Below, in pieces: positions 15,830 through 23,874 of a stretch of DNA of 64,000 bases. The number at the start of each line of letters is the position of its first letter. The first letter of the stretch is position 1. A program made the position numbers and the translations under genes. The DNA is taken from positions 37,417 to 101,416 of the IMG/VR virus record IMGVR_UViG_3300032291_001290, one strand, 5' to 3'. A model generated the notes under the pieces. It did not search any database, had not been told where the DNA came from, and saw only the letters and a program-made list of their open reading frames with translations. The stretch is from a virus.

Positions 15830-16981
15830 ATGGCAACACGTAAATCCAAGCAAACAAGTGATCATTTTGTCAAAGCATTAAGTCCTCGGGACGCTGATAC
15901 AAAATATATGGGTGATGAACCCTTCTTCCCACTTCAACCAGATGAGAATGGTAGAACTTTAGCATTAACTCATGGTTTTACATGGTACAATCGTTTCTAT
16001 GGTAAAAAAGATGCGAAAGAATTATTGTGTTTGTATTTGGAATATAACGACCGCACTATAGAAGCCAAACACTTACGTAAGGTACATGAAAGCGAATTTT
16101 TAATGACCTTGTGTTGGCTTGCACGTATGACAATGCGTGGACTAGAACTCAATGAACATGAATCACTTACACTTGAAAATGAAATCAGTCGTTTGTACAA
16201 ACTTGTACATAAACCTGAAGTGGTAGAAAAAGAACCGAGCAATCGTCCTAATGTTCAGGAAATTATGCGTGAAAAGACATTTGATGCTGCCGGTGAACTT
16301 GAAAGTATTTTTGATGATTGGATCACTGAAGGTAAAGTCACACAAAAAACAGTTGATGTTGTTGCTAAATTTAGCATTTTACCCCAACACATTCCATTGA
16401 TTGTTGACATTTGGAAACGCAAGTTTGATGAATTTAACGAAGTCTCTGAAGGTAATGATGAACAATTGAACGAAGCCTATAGTTATTTAGGCAAAGTTAA
16501 ATTGCGTAATACAATTAAATTTATTGAACAAGTATTGAGTGACCTGAACAGTTATATCTCAATTAAGAAGGCAAGCAAAGCGCCTCGCAAACGTAAAGCA
16601 GTTCCTGTTGAGAAGATTGTTAGTAAACTTAAGTACTTGAAGGTATTCAAGGACCCGGTTAATAAACTTGATTTGATTAGTGTACATCCAACTAAGTTGC
16701 ATGGTGCAAGTGAGGCATGGGTGTATGATACTGCAAAACGCAAAATGCATCACTATATTGCCGATGAATATAGCAAGGTATTTACTGTAAAGGGTAATAC
16801 AGTATTGGGTTTTGACAACAATGCAAGTGAAATGAAAACTTTGCGTAAGCCCGGTGAACAGATTAAAGAAATTATGGGTAGCAAGCCTGCGGCACGTAAG
16901 TACTTTAAAGATATTAAAGCAGTTGGTGCAGTGCCCAATGGTCGCTTTAATGAGAACATGATTATTTTGAAAGCATTTTAA
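15830..16981 (+). CDS. Probable early protein of unknown function
   Basis: 383 residues from ATG 15830, which has AACAGGAG seven bases upstream; a longer frame would start before the ribosome site. The only gene in this half of the window with a perfect sigma-70 promoter, so it is likely expressed at once on infection. Residues 30-115 (MGDEPFFPLQPDENGRTLALTHGFTWYNRFYGKKDAKELL) look like an ordered domain; residues ~235-260 are basic (KKASKAPRKRKAVPVEK); the C-terminal ~130 residues form a second domain ending GRFNENMIILKAF. No enzyme motif seen. A nucleic-acid-binding early regulator would fit but is not shown. Confidence 0.8.
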   Translation: MATRKSKQTSDHFVKALSPRDADTKYMGDEPFFPLQPDENGRTLALTHGFTWYNRFYGKKDAKELLCLYLEYNDRTIEAKHLRKVHESEFLMTLCWLARMTMRGLELNEHESLTLENEISRLYKLVHKPEVVEKEPSNRPNVQEIMREKTFDAAGELESIFDDWITEGKVTQKTVDVVAKFSILPQHIPLIVDIWKRKFDEFNEVSEGNDEQLNEAYSYLGKVKLRNTIKFIEQVLSDLNSYISIKKASKAPRKRKAVPVEKIVSKLKYLKVFKDPVNKLDLISVHPTKLHGASEAWVYDTAKRKMHHYIADEYSKVFTVKGNTVLGFDNNASEMKTLRKPGEQIKEIMGSKPAARKYFKDIKAVGAVPNGRFNENMIILKAF

Positions 16982-16982
16982 T

Positions 16983-17159
16983 ATGATAAGCAAACTTATA
17001 TTTTGGTTAGGTGAGAATCGTAAAAAAGTAGGGTACTCTCTAGGTGGTATTAACATACTATGCGGATTAAATTCACTTGCATTTGGACAAACAAGCAACG
17101 GCTTTATACTACTTTTTGTAGGGTTTGTTCTTGTGTTTGATGCTTGGGGTACGCCATGA
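16983..17159 (+). CDS. Small two-segment membrane protein
   Basis: 58 residues, MISKLIFWLGENRKKVGYSLGGINILCGLNSL... ending VLVFDAWGTP. Two hydrophobic stretches (about 17-34 and 40-55) separated by a short polar turn, with a basic RKK near the N-terminus suggesting an N-in hairpin. It begins one base after the previous stop and its TGA overlaps the ATG of MazG (ATGA), so it belongs to the early operon. Function unknown. Confidence 0.65.
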   Translation: MISKLIFWLGENRKKVGYSLGGINILCGLNSLAFGQTSNGFILLFVGFVLVFDAWGTP

Positions 17160-17572
17160 ATATTGATTTGAACAAATACAAAGGTTTTGTAGAGGCTGTA
17201 ACTAGTAAACCTAGTAATGATTTAACAACCTTTATGGATCGATGTGATGAACTTGATGGCAATGACGGTGGTCCAGATATCAATGTGTCGTTGCTTTTAA
17301 CAGCATGTTTAGGATTAGCGGCCGAAAGTGGCGAGTTCATCGAAGTGCCCAAAAAAATTATTTTTCAGGGGAAACCACTAACTGACGAAAATGTCTTTCA
17401 CATGAAACGTGAATTGGGTGATATCATGTGGTATTGGATTAATGCATGTCGTGCATTGAATATTGACCCTAACGAGGTTATTGACGAGAATGTGCGTAAG
17501 TTAGAATCACGTTATCCCGGTGGTTCGTTTGATGCCCACTACTCAGAAAATCGCAAAGAGGGTGATTTGTAA
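17156..17572 (+). CDS. mazG: MazG-like nucleotide pyrophosphohydrolase
   Basis: 138 residues from the ATG that overlaps the upstream stop. MazG-family enzymes cleave NTPs to NMP and pyrophosphate with an all-alpha four-helix bundle; in phages they may alter (p)ppGpp or nucleotide pools. The metal site pattern is present: ACLGLAAESGEFIEVPKK (E-x-x-E type helix) and KRELGDIMWYWINACRALN (E-x-x-D type helix), followed by VIDENVRKLESRYPGG, a typical family ending. Lies in the operon read from the early promoter at 15776. Confidence 0.9.
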   Translation: MNIDLNKYKGFVEAVTSKPSNDLTTFMDRCDELDGNDGGPDINVSLLLTACLGLAAESGEFIEVPKKIIFQGKPLTDENVFHMKRELGDIMWYWINACRALNIDPNEVIDENVRKLESRYPGGSFDAHYSENRKEGDL

Positions 17573-17580
17573 TACATAGC

Positions 17581-17610
17581 GTTACCTGATAAATACAATT
17601 ATTAGGTAAC
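17581..17610 (+). promoter_or_regulatory. Late promoter inside a 7-bp inverted repeat that holds the ribosome site
   Basis: GTTACCT (17581-17587) and AGGTAAC (17604-17610) enclose the core GATAAATA (17588-17595). The right arm contains the AGG of the gp13 ribosome site, four bases before the ATG at 17614. Late RNA starting near 17601 lacks the left arm. Confidence 0.75.
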
Positions 17611-17613
17611 AAC

Positions 17614-18411
17614 ATGTCAACATCTCCAACAGCAAGTCCACTTTCTACCCCTGCCGGTTTAACACTAGATGAATTAAAAGAGGCACTTTTTAGTAATCTG
17701 GGTTATCGTTTAGGTAATGGTATTATTGATATTGAGTTAGACCCTCAACATTATGAGGCTGCATACAACTATGCTATAAAAGTCTATCGTCAACGAGCGC
17801 AAAATGCCACAGCCGAATCATACACCTTGATGACAATAGTAAAAAATGTAGATACATATACATTACCACAAGAGTTTATTAATGTAAGATGTTTGTATCG
17901 TAGAACTGTTGGACTTGAAACTGGACCCGGTTCAAGTAGTTTTGATCCGTTTTCAAGTGCTATTTTGAACACTTACTTGCTAAATTATAATTACGCAGGT
18001 GGAATGGCAACATATGATTTCTATGCAGGTTATGTTGAATTGGCTGCACGTATGTTCGGCGGATATGTAACTTATACATTTGATCCAGTTACTAAAGTAT
18101 TGAGAATTGTACGTGATCCAAAAGGGTCCGGTGAGCGTATTCTTATTTGGGCTGATGTTCAACGTCCAGAAGAAGTACTGTTACAAGATCCTGGTGCTGG
18201 GGTTTGGATTGGTGATTTTATTTTAGCTAATCTTAAAATAATTATAGGTGAAGCACGTGAAAAATTCGGCACCATTGCAGGTCCAGGTGGCGGGTCAACA
18301 CTAAACGGAACTGCTATGAAGGCAGAAGGCAAAGCCGCAGTGGAGCAACTGATTGACGAATTGAAACGATATGTAGATTATAGTCAACCGTTGACTTGGG
18401 TACAAGGTTAA
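17614..18411 (+). CDS. 13: Neck protein (T4 gp13-like)
   Basis: 265 residues. The N-terminus LTLDELKEALFSNLGYRLGNGIIDIELDPQHYEAAYNYAIKVYRQRA follows the T4 gp13 pattern (LK..[24 protein letters not shown]..Y), and the C-terminal IGDFILANLKIIIGEAREKFGTI...GTAMKAEGKAAVEQLIDEL matches the end of gp13. gp13 joins gp14 in the neck complex that seals the packaged head. Here gp13 is on the plus strand and is separated from gp14 and gp15 on the minus strand by early-type genes, unlike the contiguous T4 order. Confidence 0.88.
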   Translation: MSTSPTASPLSTPAGLTLDELKEALFSNLGYRLGNGIIDIELDPQHYEAAYNYAIKVYRQRAQNATAESYTLMTIVKNVDTYTLPQEFINVRCLYRRTVGLETGPGSSSFDPFSSAILNTYLLNYNYAGGMATYDFYAGYVELAARMFGGYVTYTFDPVTKVLRIVRDPKGSGERILIWADVQRPEEVLLQDPGAGVWIGDFILANLKIIIGEAREKFGTIAGPGGGSTLNGTAMKAEGKAAVEQLIDELKRYVDYSQPLTWVQG

Positions 18412-18434
18412 CCTAAACTACTTTCTTTATTCAC

Positions 18435-18470
18435 ACTCCTGTAATATAATAAGTACTACAGGAGTTTTTC
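18435..18470 (+). promoter_or_regulatory. Terminator-like hairpin with -10 element in its loop and ribosome site in its right arm
   Basis: ACTCCTGTA (18435-18443) and TACAGGAGT (18457-18465) make a perfect 9-bp stem followed by TTTTTC. The loop contains TATAAT (18445-18450), and the right arm contains AGGAG (18460-18464), the ribosome site of the gene at 18475. It can end the gp13 transcript and keep read-through RNA untranslated, while RNA started from the loop element is free. Confidence 0.75.
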
Positions 18471-18474
18471 TTTT

Positions 18475-19137
18475 ATGATTATAGGTGTAACAGGTTTAAT
18501 AGGTAGTGGCAAAGACACGATAGCTGATTATCTTTGCACACATAAAGGTTTCAAACGAGTTAGTTTTGCGGCAAGTTTGAAAGATGCAGTTTCAGCAGTA
18601 TTTGGTTGGGACAGAGAAATGTTAGAGGGTACAACTAAAGCCAGTAGAATATGGCGTGAACAAGTAGATCCCTGGTGGGCAGAACGATTAAAAATGCCAC
18701 ACTTAACTCCACGTTGGGTATTACAATATTGGGGAACGGATGTATGCCGCAACAACTTCCATAATGATATTTGGGTAGCCTCAGTTGAATACAAGATATT
18801 AAAATCAGTTGAGGATATCGTAATCACTGATTGCAGGTTTACAAATGAGGTATCAGCAATAAAAAATGCCGGGGGCATTACTATGCGAGTAGTCAGGGGA
18901 AAGCAACCTGATTGGTACGACTCAGCAGTTGCATATAACTTAGGCCCTGACAGGAATAGTCAGTGGGCAGTAAGTAAAAGAAGATTAGATAAATTAAAAA
19001 TTCATGCAAGTGAATACAGTAGTGTTGGTCTAACGTATGACTTCCATATAGACAATAACGGAACCATTGATGATTTGCATAAAGCAATATGCAAGATAGT
19101 TAGTAATCAATCTCAAGATCACCACGTTTCCATGTAA
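18475..19137 (+). CDS. 1: Deoxynucleoside monophosphate kinase (T4 gp1-like)
   Basis: 220 residues. Phosphorylates dNMPs (in T4: dTMP, dGMP and hydroxymethyl-dCMP) to diphosphates for phage DNA synthesis. The P-loop is GLIGSGKDT at residues 7-15. KRVSFAASLKDAVSAVFGWDREMLEG and PRWVLQYWGTDVCRNNFHNDIWV match the gp1 substrate region, and EDIVITDCRFTNEVSAIKNAGG the Walker B-like strand and lid. Length is close to T4 gp1 (241). Its ribosome site is tied up in the hairpin upstream, so expression is probably timed. Its last 38 bases overlap the opposite-strand gene. Confidence 0.92.
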   Translation: MIIGVTGLIGSGKDTIADYLCTHKGFKRVSFAASLKDAVSAVFGWDREMLEGTTKASRIWREQVDPWWAERLKMPHLTPRWVLQYWGTDVCRNNFHNDIWVASVEYKILKSVEDIVITDCRFTNEVSAIKNAGGITMRVVRGKQPDWYDSAVAYNLGPDRNSQWAVSKRRLDKLKIHASEYSSVGLTYDFHIDNNGTIDDLHKAICKIVSNQSQDHHVSM

Positions 19138-19453
19138 TCTCTTTTTTCTTTACAACTTCTACGCAGTTTAAACAAATACTACGTAGGTTGGTTTGTGCAG
19201 TATTTTCTAAATTTCCGTCAATCAAAAATACTGTAATCTGAGAGGTAAAAAGACTTTTAAAGCCACATAAATCACATGTGGCTTTTTTCTTGTATCCACT
19301 TTTAGTCCAGTTTGATTTTCTAGGTTTTAACTTATTCTTTTTTCTGCCGCATTCATCACATGAACTACGATAATGTGTAGTACCTTCACGGATATAATTA
19401 ATAGCCTTGTAATTTTTATTACATTTAGTGCAGATAGGTCTTAATAGTGCCAT
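19100..19453 (-). CDS. Zinc-binding, degenerate HNH-like protein
   Basis: 117 residues with four CxxC pairs: CTKC (8-11), CDEC, CDLC and CLNC. The C-terminal part, QITVFLIDGNLENTAQTNLRSICLNC, follows the HNH pattern (VHHIDGN..NN...NL..LC.NC) but with Leu where the catalytic His should be. It may be a nuclease relic that kept only zinc and DNA binding, or a specificity protein. It is the lone minus-strand gene between dNMP kinase and tail sheath and overlaps the kinase end by 38 bases. No strong promoter was seen. Confidence 0.6.
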   Translation of the reverse strand: MALLRPICTKCNKNYKAINYIREGTTHYRSSCDECGRKKNKLKPRKSNWTKSGYKKKATCDLCGFKSLFTSQITVFLIDGNLENTAQTNLRSICLNCVEVVKKKEITWKRGDLEIDY

Positions 19454-19470
19454 ACAGTATTTAGTTAGGA

Positions 19471-19510
19471 ACCTTCGAAGGTACGGCTAAACCGCTTTTT
19501 TTATTTTTTT
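19471..19510 (+). terminator. Possible terminator
   Basis: A perfect 12-bp palindrome ACCTTCGAAGGT (19471-19482), a weak CGG/CCG stem, then 15 T in 17 bases. It could stop plus-strand read-through before the tail sheath promoter. The stem next to the T run is short, so this is tentative. Confidence 0.4.
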
Positions 19511-19511
19511 T

Positions 19512-19519
19512 AATAAATA
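19512..19519 (+). promoter_or_regulatory. Late promoter core (AATAAATA) of tail sheath
   Basis: AATAAATAATAGTATG, identical over 16 bases to the promoter at 2640. The ~50-base leader has a small AGGT/ACCT hairpin and ends with AAAGGAAAAATAAA before the ATG at 19574. Confidence 0.78.
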
Positions 19520-19573
19520 ATAGTATGCATTTTAGGTGGTAAACCTCATAATTTTACATAAAGGAAAAATAAA

Positions 19574-22500
19574 ATGGCACTAACATCTCCAGGCGTAGAA
19601 GTAACAATCATTGACCAAAGTCAGTATCTTCCAGCCCCAACCAATTCTGTTCCGCTTGTTATCTTAGCTACGGCGCAGAACAAAGCTAATGCGTCTGGCA
19701 CAGCAGTTGCACCAGCAACTACAGCCGCAAATGCCGGAAAACTATATCAAGTAACAAGTCAACGAGACTTGGTAGACTTGTACGGTACTCCGTTCTTTTA
19801 CACAACAACAAACGGTACACCAATTCAGGGCTATGAACTTAACGAGTATGGTCTATTAGCAGCATATAGTTTATTAGGTGCAACTAATCGTTGCTACGTA
19901 CTACGTGCAGATATCGATCTAGCTAGCTTAGTAGGACAAACAGGTCGTCCATCGGGCGAACCCGATAACGGCGCATACTGGTTAGATACTTCAACAACCA
20001 CTTGGGGCATTTATGAATTCAATGCTACAACAGGATTGTTTACATTGCAAATTCCTATAGTAATTACTGAATCGGCTAATATATCAGGTGGTGTTCCACT
20101 ATCTAGCATTGGTAGCATAGGTGATTATGCTATTAATGCAATACAAATTACAAATGAGCCTACTCAACAAGGTCAATATTTTTACAAGACTACCAACAAC
20201 GTATGGGTAGTGGTAGGTTCAGTAGATTGGCAAAATGATTGGCCAACTGCTCAGGGCACAGAATCAAATCCTACATTAAGTGCAGGTGATGTATTCAATA
20301 TTAATGTTAGTGGATTATATAACTTGACTGTTACAGTTCCTAATTCACCTAACAATAATGTAGCTGGTGTAGCAAGTGCTATTAACGCTTTAAATAACGG
20401 ATACGTAAGTGCTAGTGTTACTTCAGGAAGATTGAATGTATATTCAGCACAACCTGCAAGCGGAAATCAATATATTTCGTTTATTAACGTAAGTACTGGA
20501 ACAGCAGTTGAAGATTTAGGTTTAACAGAAGATCCGTTTGATTATTATCAAACTGCATTAGCATTTGGTACATCTGCTCAGATGCCATTATGGACATCAA
20601 GTCAAACAGTTCCTCGCCCGACTGGTTCTGTTTGGATCAAAATTGGCTCTGCTGGAAATGGATTAAATCCAGTATTATCTGAATACAATGCAACAACCGC
20701 TGCGTTTAATGCACGGAATGTTACTTTGTATACATCTGACTGGGCTGCCAGTGCAAGTCTTGATTCAAGTGGTGGACAAGCTATTCCTGCAGGAAGCATT
20801 TATGCACAGTATAATTTTACAGGTGTATTTGGAGAAGGTCCAGTTTACTTGTGGAAGAGAAGTGCATTAGGTCCTACTGTAGTTACTAGTAGTGTAACTG
20901 ATTATCTATCAACAATTACCGGAACTTTGTTTGCACAAATAAGTGTACCTGGTTCAGCAAGTTTATCAAGTACTACGTATCAAATACCAATAGCAACTGG
21001 CGATACAGCTACTGATTTCGTAACAGCATGGTCTGCTACTAACATTCCTTTTACACAAGCACTTGTGACTACAGATGGAGCAATTCAATTAGTTCACACT
21101 GAAGGTGGAGAAATAATTTTAGCTGACGTTTTCATTAGTGGTGGTAGTCAAGGTATTTCACAAGGTATCATTGACGAACTAGGATTTATCAGTGGTACAA
21201 CACCTGGTTGTAAATTTGGTACATCATATACATCATCATTTACTAAAGCAGTAACATCAACTTCAGGTAGTGGTATAAATGCAACAATTCAAGTTCAGGC
21301 ATTTTACGGTGTTTATAGATTAACAGGTGATGGTGTTGTTGCAAACGGTACAGGTTATGCAGTTGGTGACACATTAACAATCAGTGGTGCAACACTTGGT
21401 GGCACAACACCAGGGAACGATTTAGTATTAAAAGTCGCTACAATTTCAGGTGGTGGTGGTACTGGTCCTGCTACAGCGGTAACTTATGTTTCAGGTACAC
21501 CTGCAGTTTATTACGGAACTCAATTGAGTAATTGGGTAGAGTTTACTTATACAGCTAACGAAGGCGCTCCAGTAGCGGCACCTGCTAATAACACAAACTG
21601 GTTCTGGAGTGTTGTTGACCAAGTAGACATTATGGTACAATATAATGGTCAATGGAATGGCTACGGTAACTTAAACTATGATACTACAGGTTTCCCAACA
21701 TCAGGTGCCAACACAACAAATCCAACTGGTCCGATTATAAGTGCTAGTGAACCAACAACACAAACTGATGGTACTGCACTAGTATACGGTGATCTTTGGA
21801 TTGATACAAGTGACTTAGAGGCTTATCCTATCATCCGTCGCTGGGAAGTAATAGATGCTACCACAGATGGTTGGGTATTAATTGACAATGCAGATCAAAC
21901 AAGTTCTAGGGGTGCTGTATTCTTAGATGCACGTTGGGCAACAAATGGAACTACAAATCCAGTTGATGATCCTATTCCCTCAATCGTTAGTTTGTTAACA
22001 AGCGATTACGTTGATTTAGATGCTCCGGATCCTGCACTATATCCAGCTGGTATGTTGTTGTTCAACACACGCCGTTCAGGATACAATGTAAAACAATATA
22101 GAGTTAATTACTTTAATAGTTTAAGTTTCCCTGACGAAACATTACCAACAGTAACATCTGCTTGGGTAAGTGTTAGTGGGTTACAGTCAAACGGTGCACC
22201 ATACATGGGCCGTCAAGCACAACGTAACATGGTTGTTGAATCATTGCGTTCAGTAGTTGATACTAACACTGATATTCGTGATGAAGATAATTTCTTCAAC
22301 TTGTTAGCAGCACCTTATTACCCAGAACTACAACCTAACATGGTTGTATTGAATGCAGATCGCGGTGAAACAGGTTATATTATCGGTGACACACCAATGA
22401 GATTACCTGATGATGCTACTGCAATTCAAGCATGGGCTACTAACGCAGCCGGCGCAGAGAGTACAGGAGAAGCAGGTTGTGTAACACGTAATACATATCT

Positions 22501-23152
22501 AGGTCTATTCTACCCAAGTGGAATTGCACCTGACTTGAGTGGCAACTTAGTTGCTGTTCCCCCAAGTCACATGATGTTACGTACATTCTTACGTAATGAT
22601 ACTGTTGCTTATCCTTGGTTAGCACCAGCTGGTACACGCCGTGGTAACATTGACAATGCTACAAACATTGGTTACTTAGATGCAACTACTGGTGAGTTTA
22701 TTACAATAAAAACACGCTTAGGTATTCGTGATGTACTATACATTAACTTTATCAATCCATTAGTATTCTTTACTGGTATTGGTTTGTTGAACTATGGTAA
22801 CAAAACAAGTTTCAACTCACAGAGCGCATTAGATAGAGTAAACGTTGCACGTTTGATTGCTTATATTCGTAGACAATTAACATTGGCAGCAAGACCGTTC
22901 GTATTTGAACCAAATGACGCATTGACTAGAAATCAAATTGCTGGTGTAATTCAATCACTATTTGTCGATCTAGTTGCAAAACGCGGCATCTACGACTATC
23001 TTGTAGTCTGTGATGAAAGCAATAACACACCTGCAAGAATTGATAGAAATGAACTATGGGTTGACGTTGCAATTGAGCCTGTTAAGGCAGCTGAATTCAT
23101 CTACATCCCAGTTAGAGTTCTAAACACAGGTGAGATAGCATCATTGGGATAA
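19574..23152 (+). CDS. 18: Tail sheath protein (T4 gp18-like), very long
   Basis: 1192 residues against 659 in T4. The contractile sheath surrounds the tail tube and drives injection. The N-terminus MALTSPGVEVTIIDQSQYLP and the strand-exchange region QVTSQRDLVDLYGTPFF are typical. The C-terminal quarter is the conserved sheath core: KTRLGIRDVLYINFINPLVFFTGIGLLNYGNKT, RVNVARLIAYIRRQLTLAARPFVFEPND and NELWVDVAIEPVKAAEFIYIPVRVLNTG. About 500 extra residues between (roughly 130-800) are beta-rich with several W-V-x-V and YWLDTST-type modules, expected as surface domains on the sheath. Strong late promoter and ribosome site. Confidence 0.95.
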   Translation: MALTSPGVEVTIIDQSQYLPAPTNSVPLVILATAQNKANASGTAVAPATTAANAGKLYQVTSQRDLVDLYGTPFFYTTTNGTPIQGYELNEYGLLAAYSLLGATNRCYVLRADIDLASLVGQTGRPSGEPDNGAYWLDTSTTTWGIYEFNATTGLFTLQIPIVITESANISGGVPLSSIGSIGDYAINAIQITNEPTQQGQYFYKTTNNVWVVVGSVDWQNDWPTAQGTESNPTLSAGDVFNINVSGLYNLTVTVPNSPNNNVAGVASAINALNNGYVSASVTSGRLNVYSAQPASGNQYISFINVSTGTAVEDLGLTEDPFDYYQTALAFGTSAQMPLWTSSQTVPRPTGSVWIKIGSAGNGLNPVLSEYNATTAAFNARNVTLYTSDWAASASLDSSGGQAIPAGSIYAQYNFTGVFGEGPVYLWKRSALGPTVVTSSVTDYLSTITGTLFAQISVPGSASLSSTTYQIPIATGDTATDFVTAWSATNIPFTQALVTTDGAIQLVHTEGGEIILADVFISGGSQGISQGIIDELGFISGTTPGCKFGTSYTSSFTKAVTSTSGSGINATIQVQAFYGVYRLTGDGVVANGTGYAVGDTLTISGATLGGTTPGNDLVLKVATISGGGGTGPATAVTYVSGTPAVYYGTQLSNWVEFTYTANEGAPVAAPANNTNWFWSVVDQVDIMVQYNGQWNGYGNLNYDTTGFPTSGANTTNPTGPIISASEPTTQTDGTALVYGDLWIDTSDLEAYPIIRRWEVIDATTDGWVLIDNADQTSSRGAVFLDARWATNGTTNPVDDPIPSIVSLLTSDYVDLDAPDPALYPAGMLLFNTRRSGYNVKQYRVNYFNSLSFPDETLPTVTSAWVSVSGLQSNGAPYMGRQAQRNMVVESLRSVVDTNTDIRDEDNFFNLLAAPYYPELQPNMVVLNADRGETGYIIGDTPMRLPDDATAIQAWATNAAGAESTGEAGCVTRNTYLGLFYPSGIAPDLSGNLVAVPPSHMMLRTFLRNDTVAYPWLAPAGTRRGNIDNATNIGYLDATTGEFITIKTRLGIRDVLYINFINPLVFFTGIGLLNYGNKTSFNSQSALDRVNVARLIAYIRRQLTLAARPFVFEPNDALTRNQIAGVIQSLFVDLVAKRGIYDYLVVCDESNNTPARIDRNELWVDVAIEPVKAAEFIYIPVRVLNTGEIASLG

Positions 23153-23156
23153 AATA

Positions 23157-23181
23157 AGAATGCCCCCTCGGGGGCATCTTA
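23157..23181 (+). terminator. Hairpin terminator after tail sheath
   Basis: A very GC-rich stem ATGCCCCC/GGGGGCAT (23160-23177) with a minimal loop and flanking AAG/CTT. The T run is short, so termination may be partial or the stem may protect the mRNA 3' end. Confidence 0.75.
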
Positions 23182-23188
23182 ATAAAAA

Positions 23189-23196
23189 GATAAATA
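23189..23196 (+). promoter_or_regulatory. Late promoter core (GATAAATA) of tail tube
   Basis: GATAAATA with AGGAG (23204-23208) and the ATG at 23217. A 5-bp repeat ATCTT/AAGAT flanks the core, possibly by chance. Confidence 0.75.
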
Positions 23197-23216
23197 AAGA
23201 TACAGGAGATTAAAAA

Positions 23217-23852
23217 ATGGCAACAGCCTCACAATCATTGTTCAACATGACAGTAGCATCTGATAATGCTGGCGGTAATCAGGGCTTACTAATGCCCAAA
23301 CTACAATTCAGATTCAGAGTTAACTTTTTGAATTTTGGAGCAAGCGCAAGTTCAATCGAATTAACAAAACAGGTTATCGATTGCGCCCGTCCACAAGTAC
23401 AATTTGCAGAAATTACATTACCAATTTACAACTCAACAATGTATTTGGCAGGAAAAGCAACATGGCAAACACTAGCTATCAACGTTAGAGATGATGCGTC
23501 TGGAACAGTAGCAAGATTAGTTGGACAACAATTACAGAAACAAATGGACTTTGTTGAACAAGCATCTGCGGCTACAGGTCAAGATTATAAGTTCCAAACA
23601 AACATTGAAATCTTAGACGGCGGAAACGGTGCAAATGCTCCAATCGTTTTAGAAACTTGGGAATTGTATGGCTGCTTCTTGCAAACAGTCAACTACAATA
23701 CACTAAACTATGCAACAAACGAAGCAGTAACAATATCAATGACATTACGTTATGATAATGCAATTCAAAGCCCAATTGGCTCTGGTGTTGGTGCAGTTGT
23801 TGGTCGTGCCCTAGGTGGCGCTTCAGTAACAGGCATTGGCTCAGGTCAATAA
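23217..23852 (+). CDS. 19: Tail tube protein (T4 gp19-like)
   Basis: 211 residues (T4: 163). Forms the stacked hexameric rings of the inner tail tube. The family features are LQFRFRVNFLNFG near the start, IDCARPQVQFAEITLPIYNSTMYLAGKATWQTLAINVRDD, then VLETWELYGCFLQTVNYNTLNYATNEAVTISMTLRYDNA, the usual C-terminal beta hairpin set. A Gly-rich tail (GSGVGAVVGRALGGASVTGIGSG) is extra. Placed directly after tail sheath, as 18-19 in T4, with its own late promoter and a strong ribosome site as expected for an abundant protein. Confidence 0.95.
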   Translation: MATASQSLFNMTVASDNAGGNQGLLMPKLQFRFRVNFLNFGASASSIELTKQVIDCARPQVQFAEITLPIYNSTMYLAGKATWQTLAINVRDDASGTVARLVGQQLQKQMDFVEQASAATGQDYKFQTNIEILDGGNGANAPIVLETWELYGCFLQTVNYNTLNYATNEAVTISMTLRYDNAIQSPIGSGVGAVVGRALGGASVTGIGSGQ

Positions 23853-23874
23853 TTAGTTTAGAAAAGTCTAGTAC

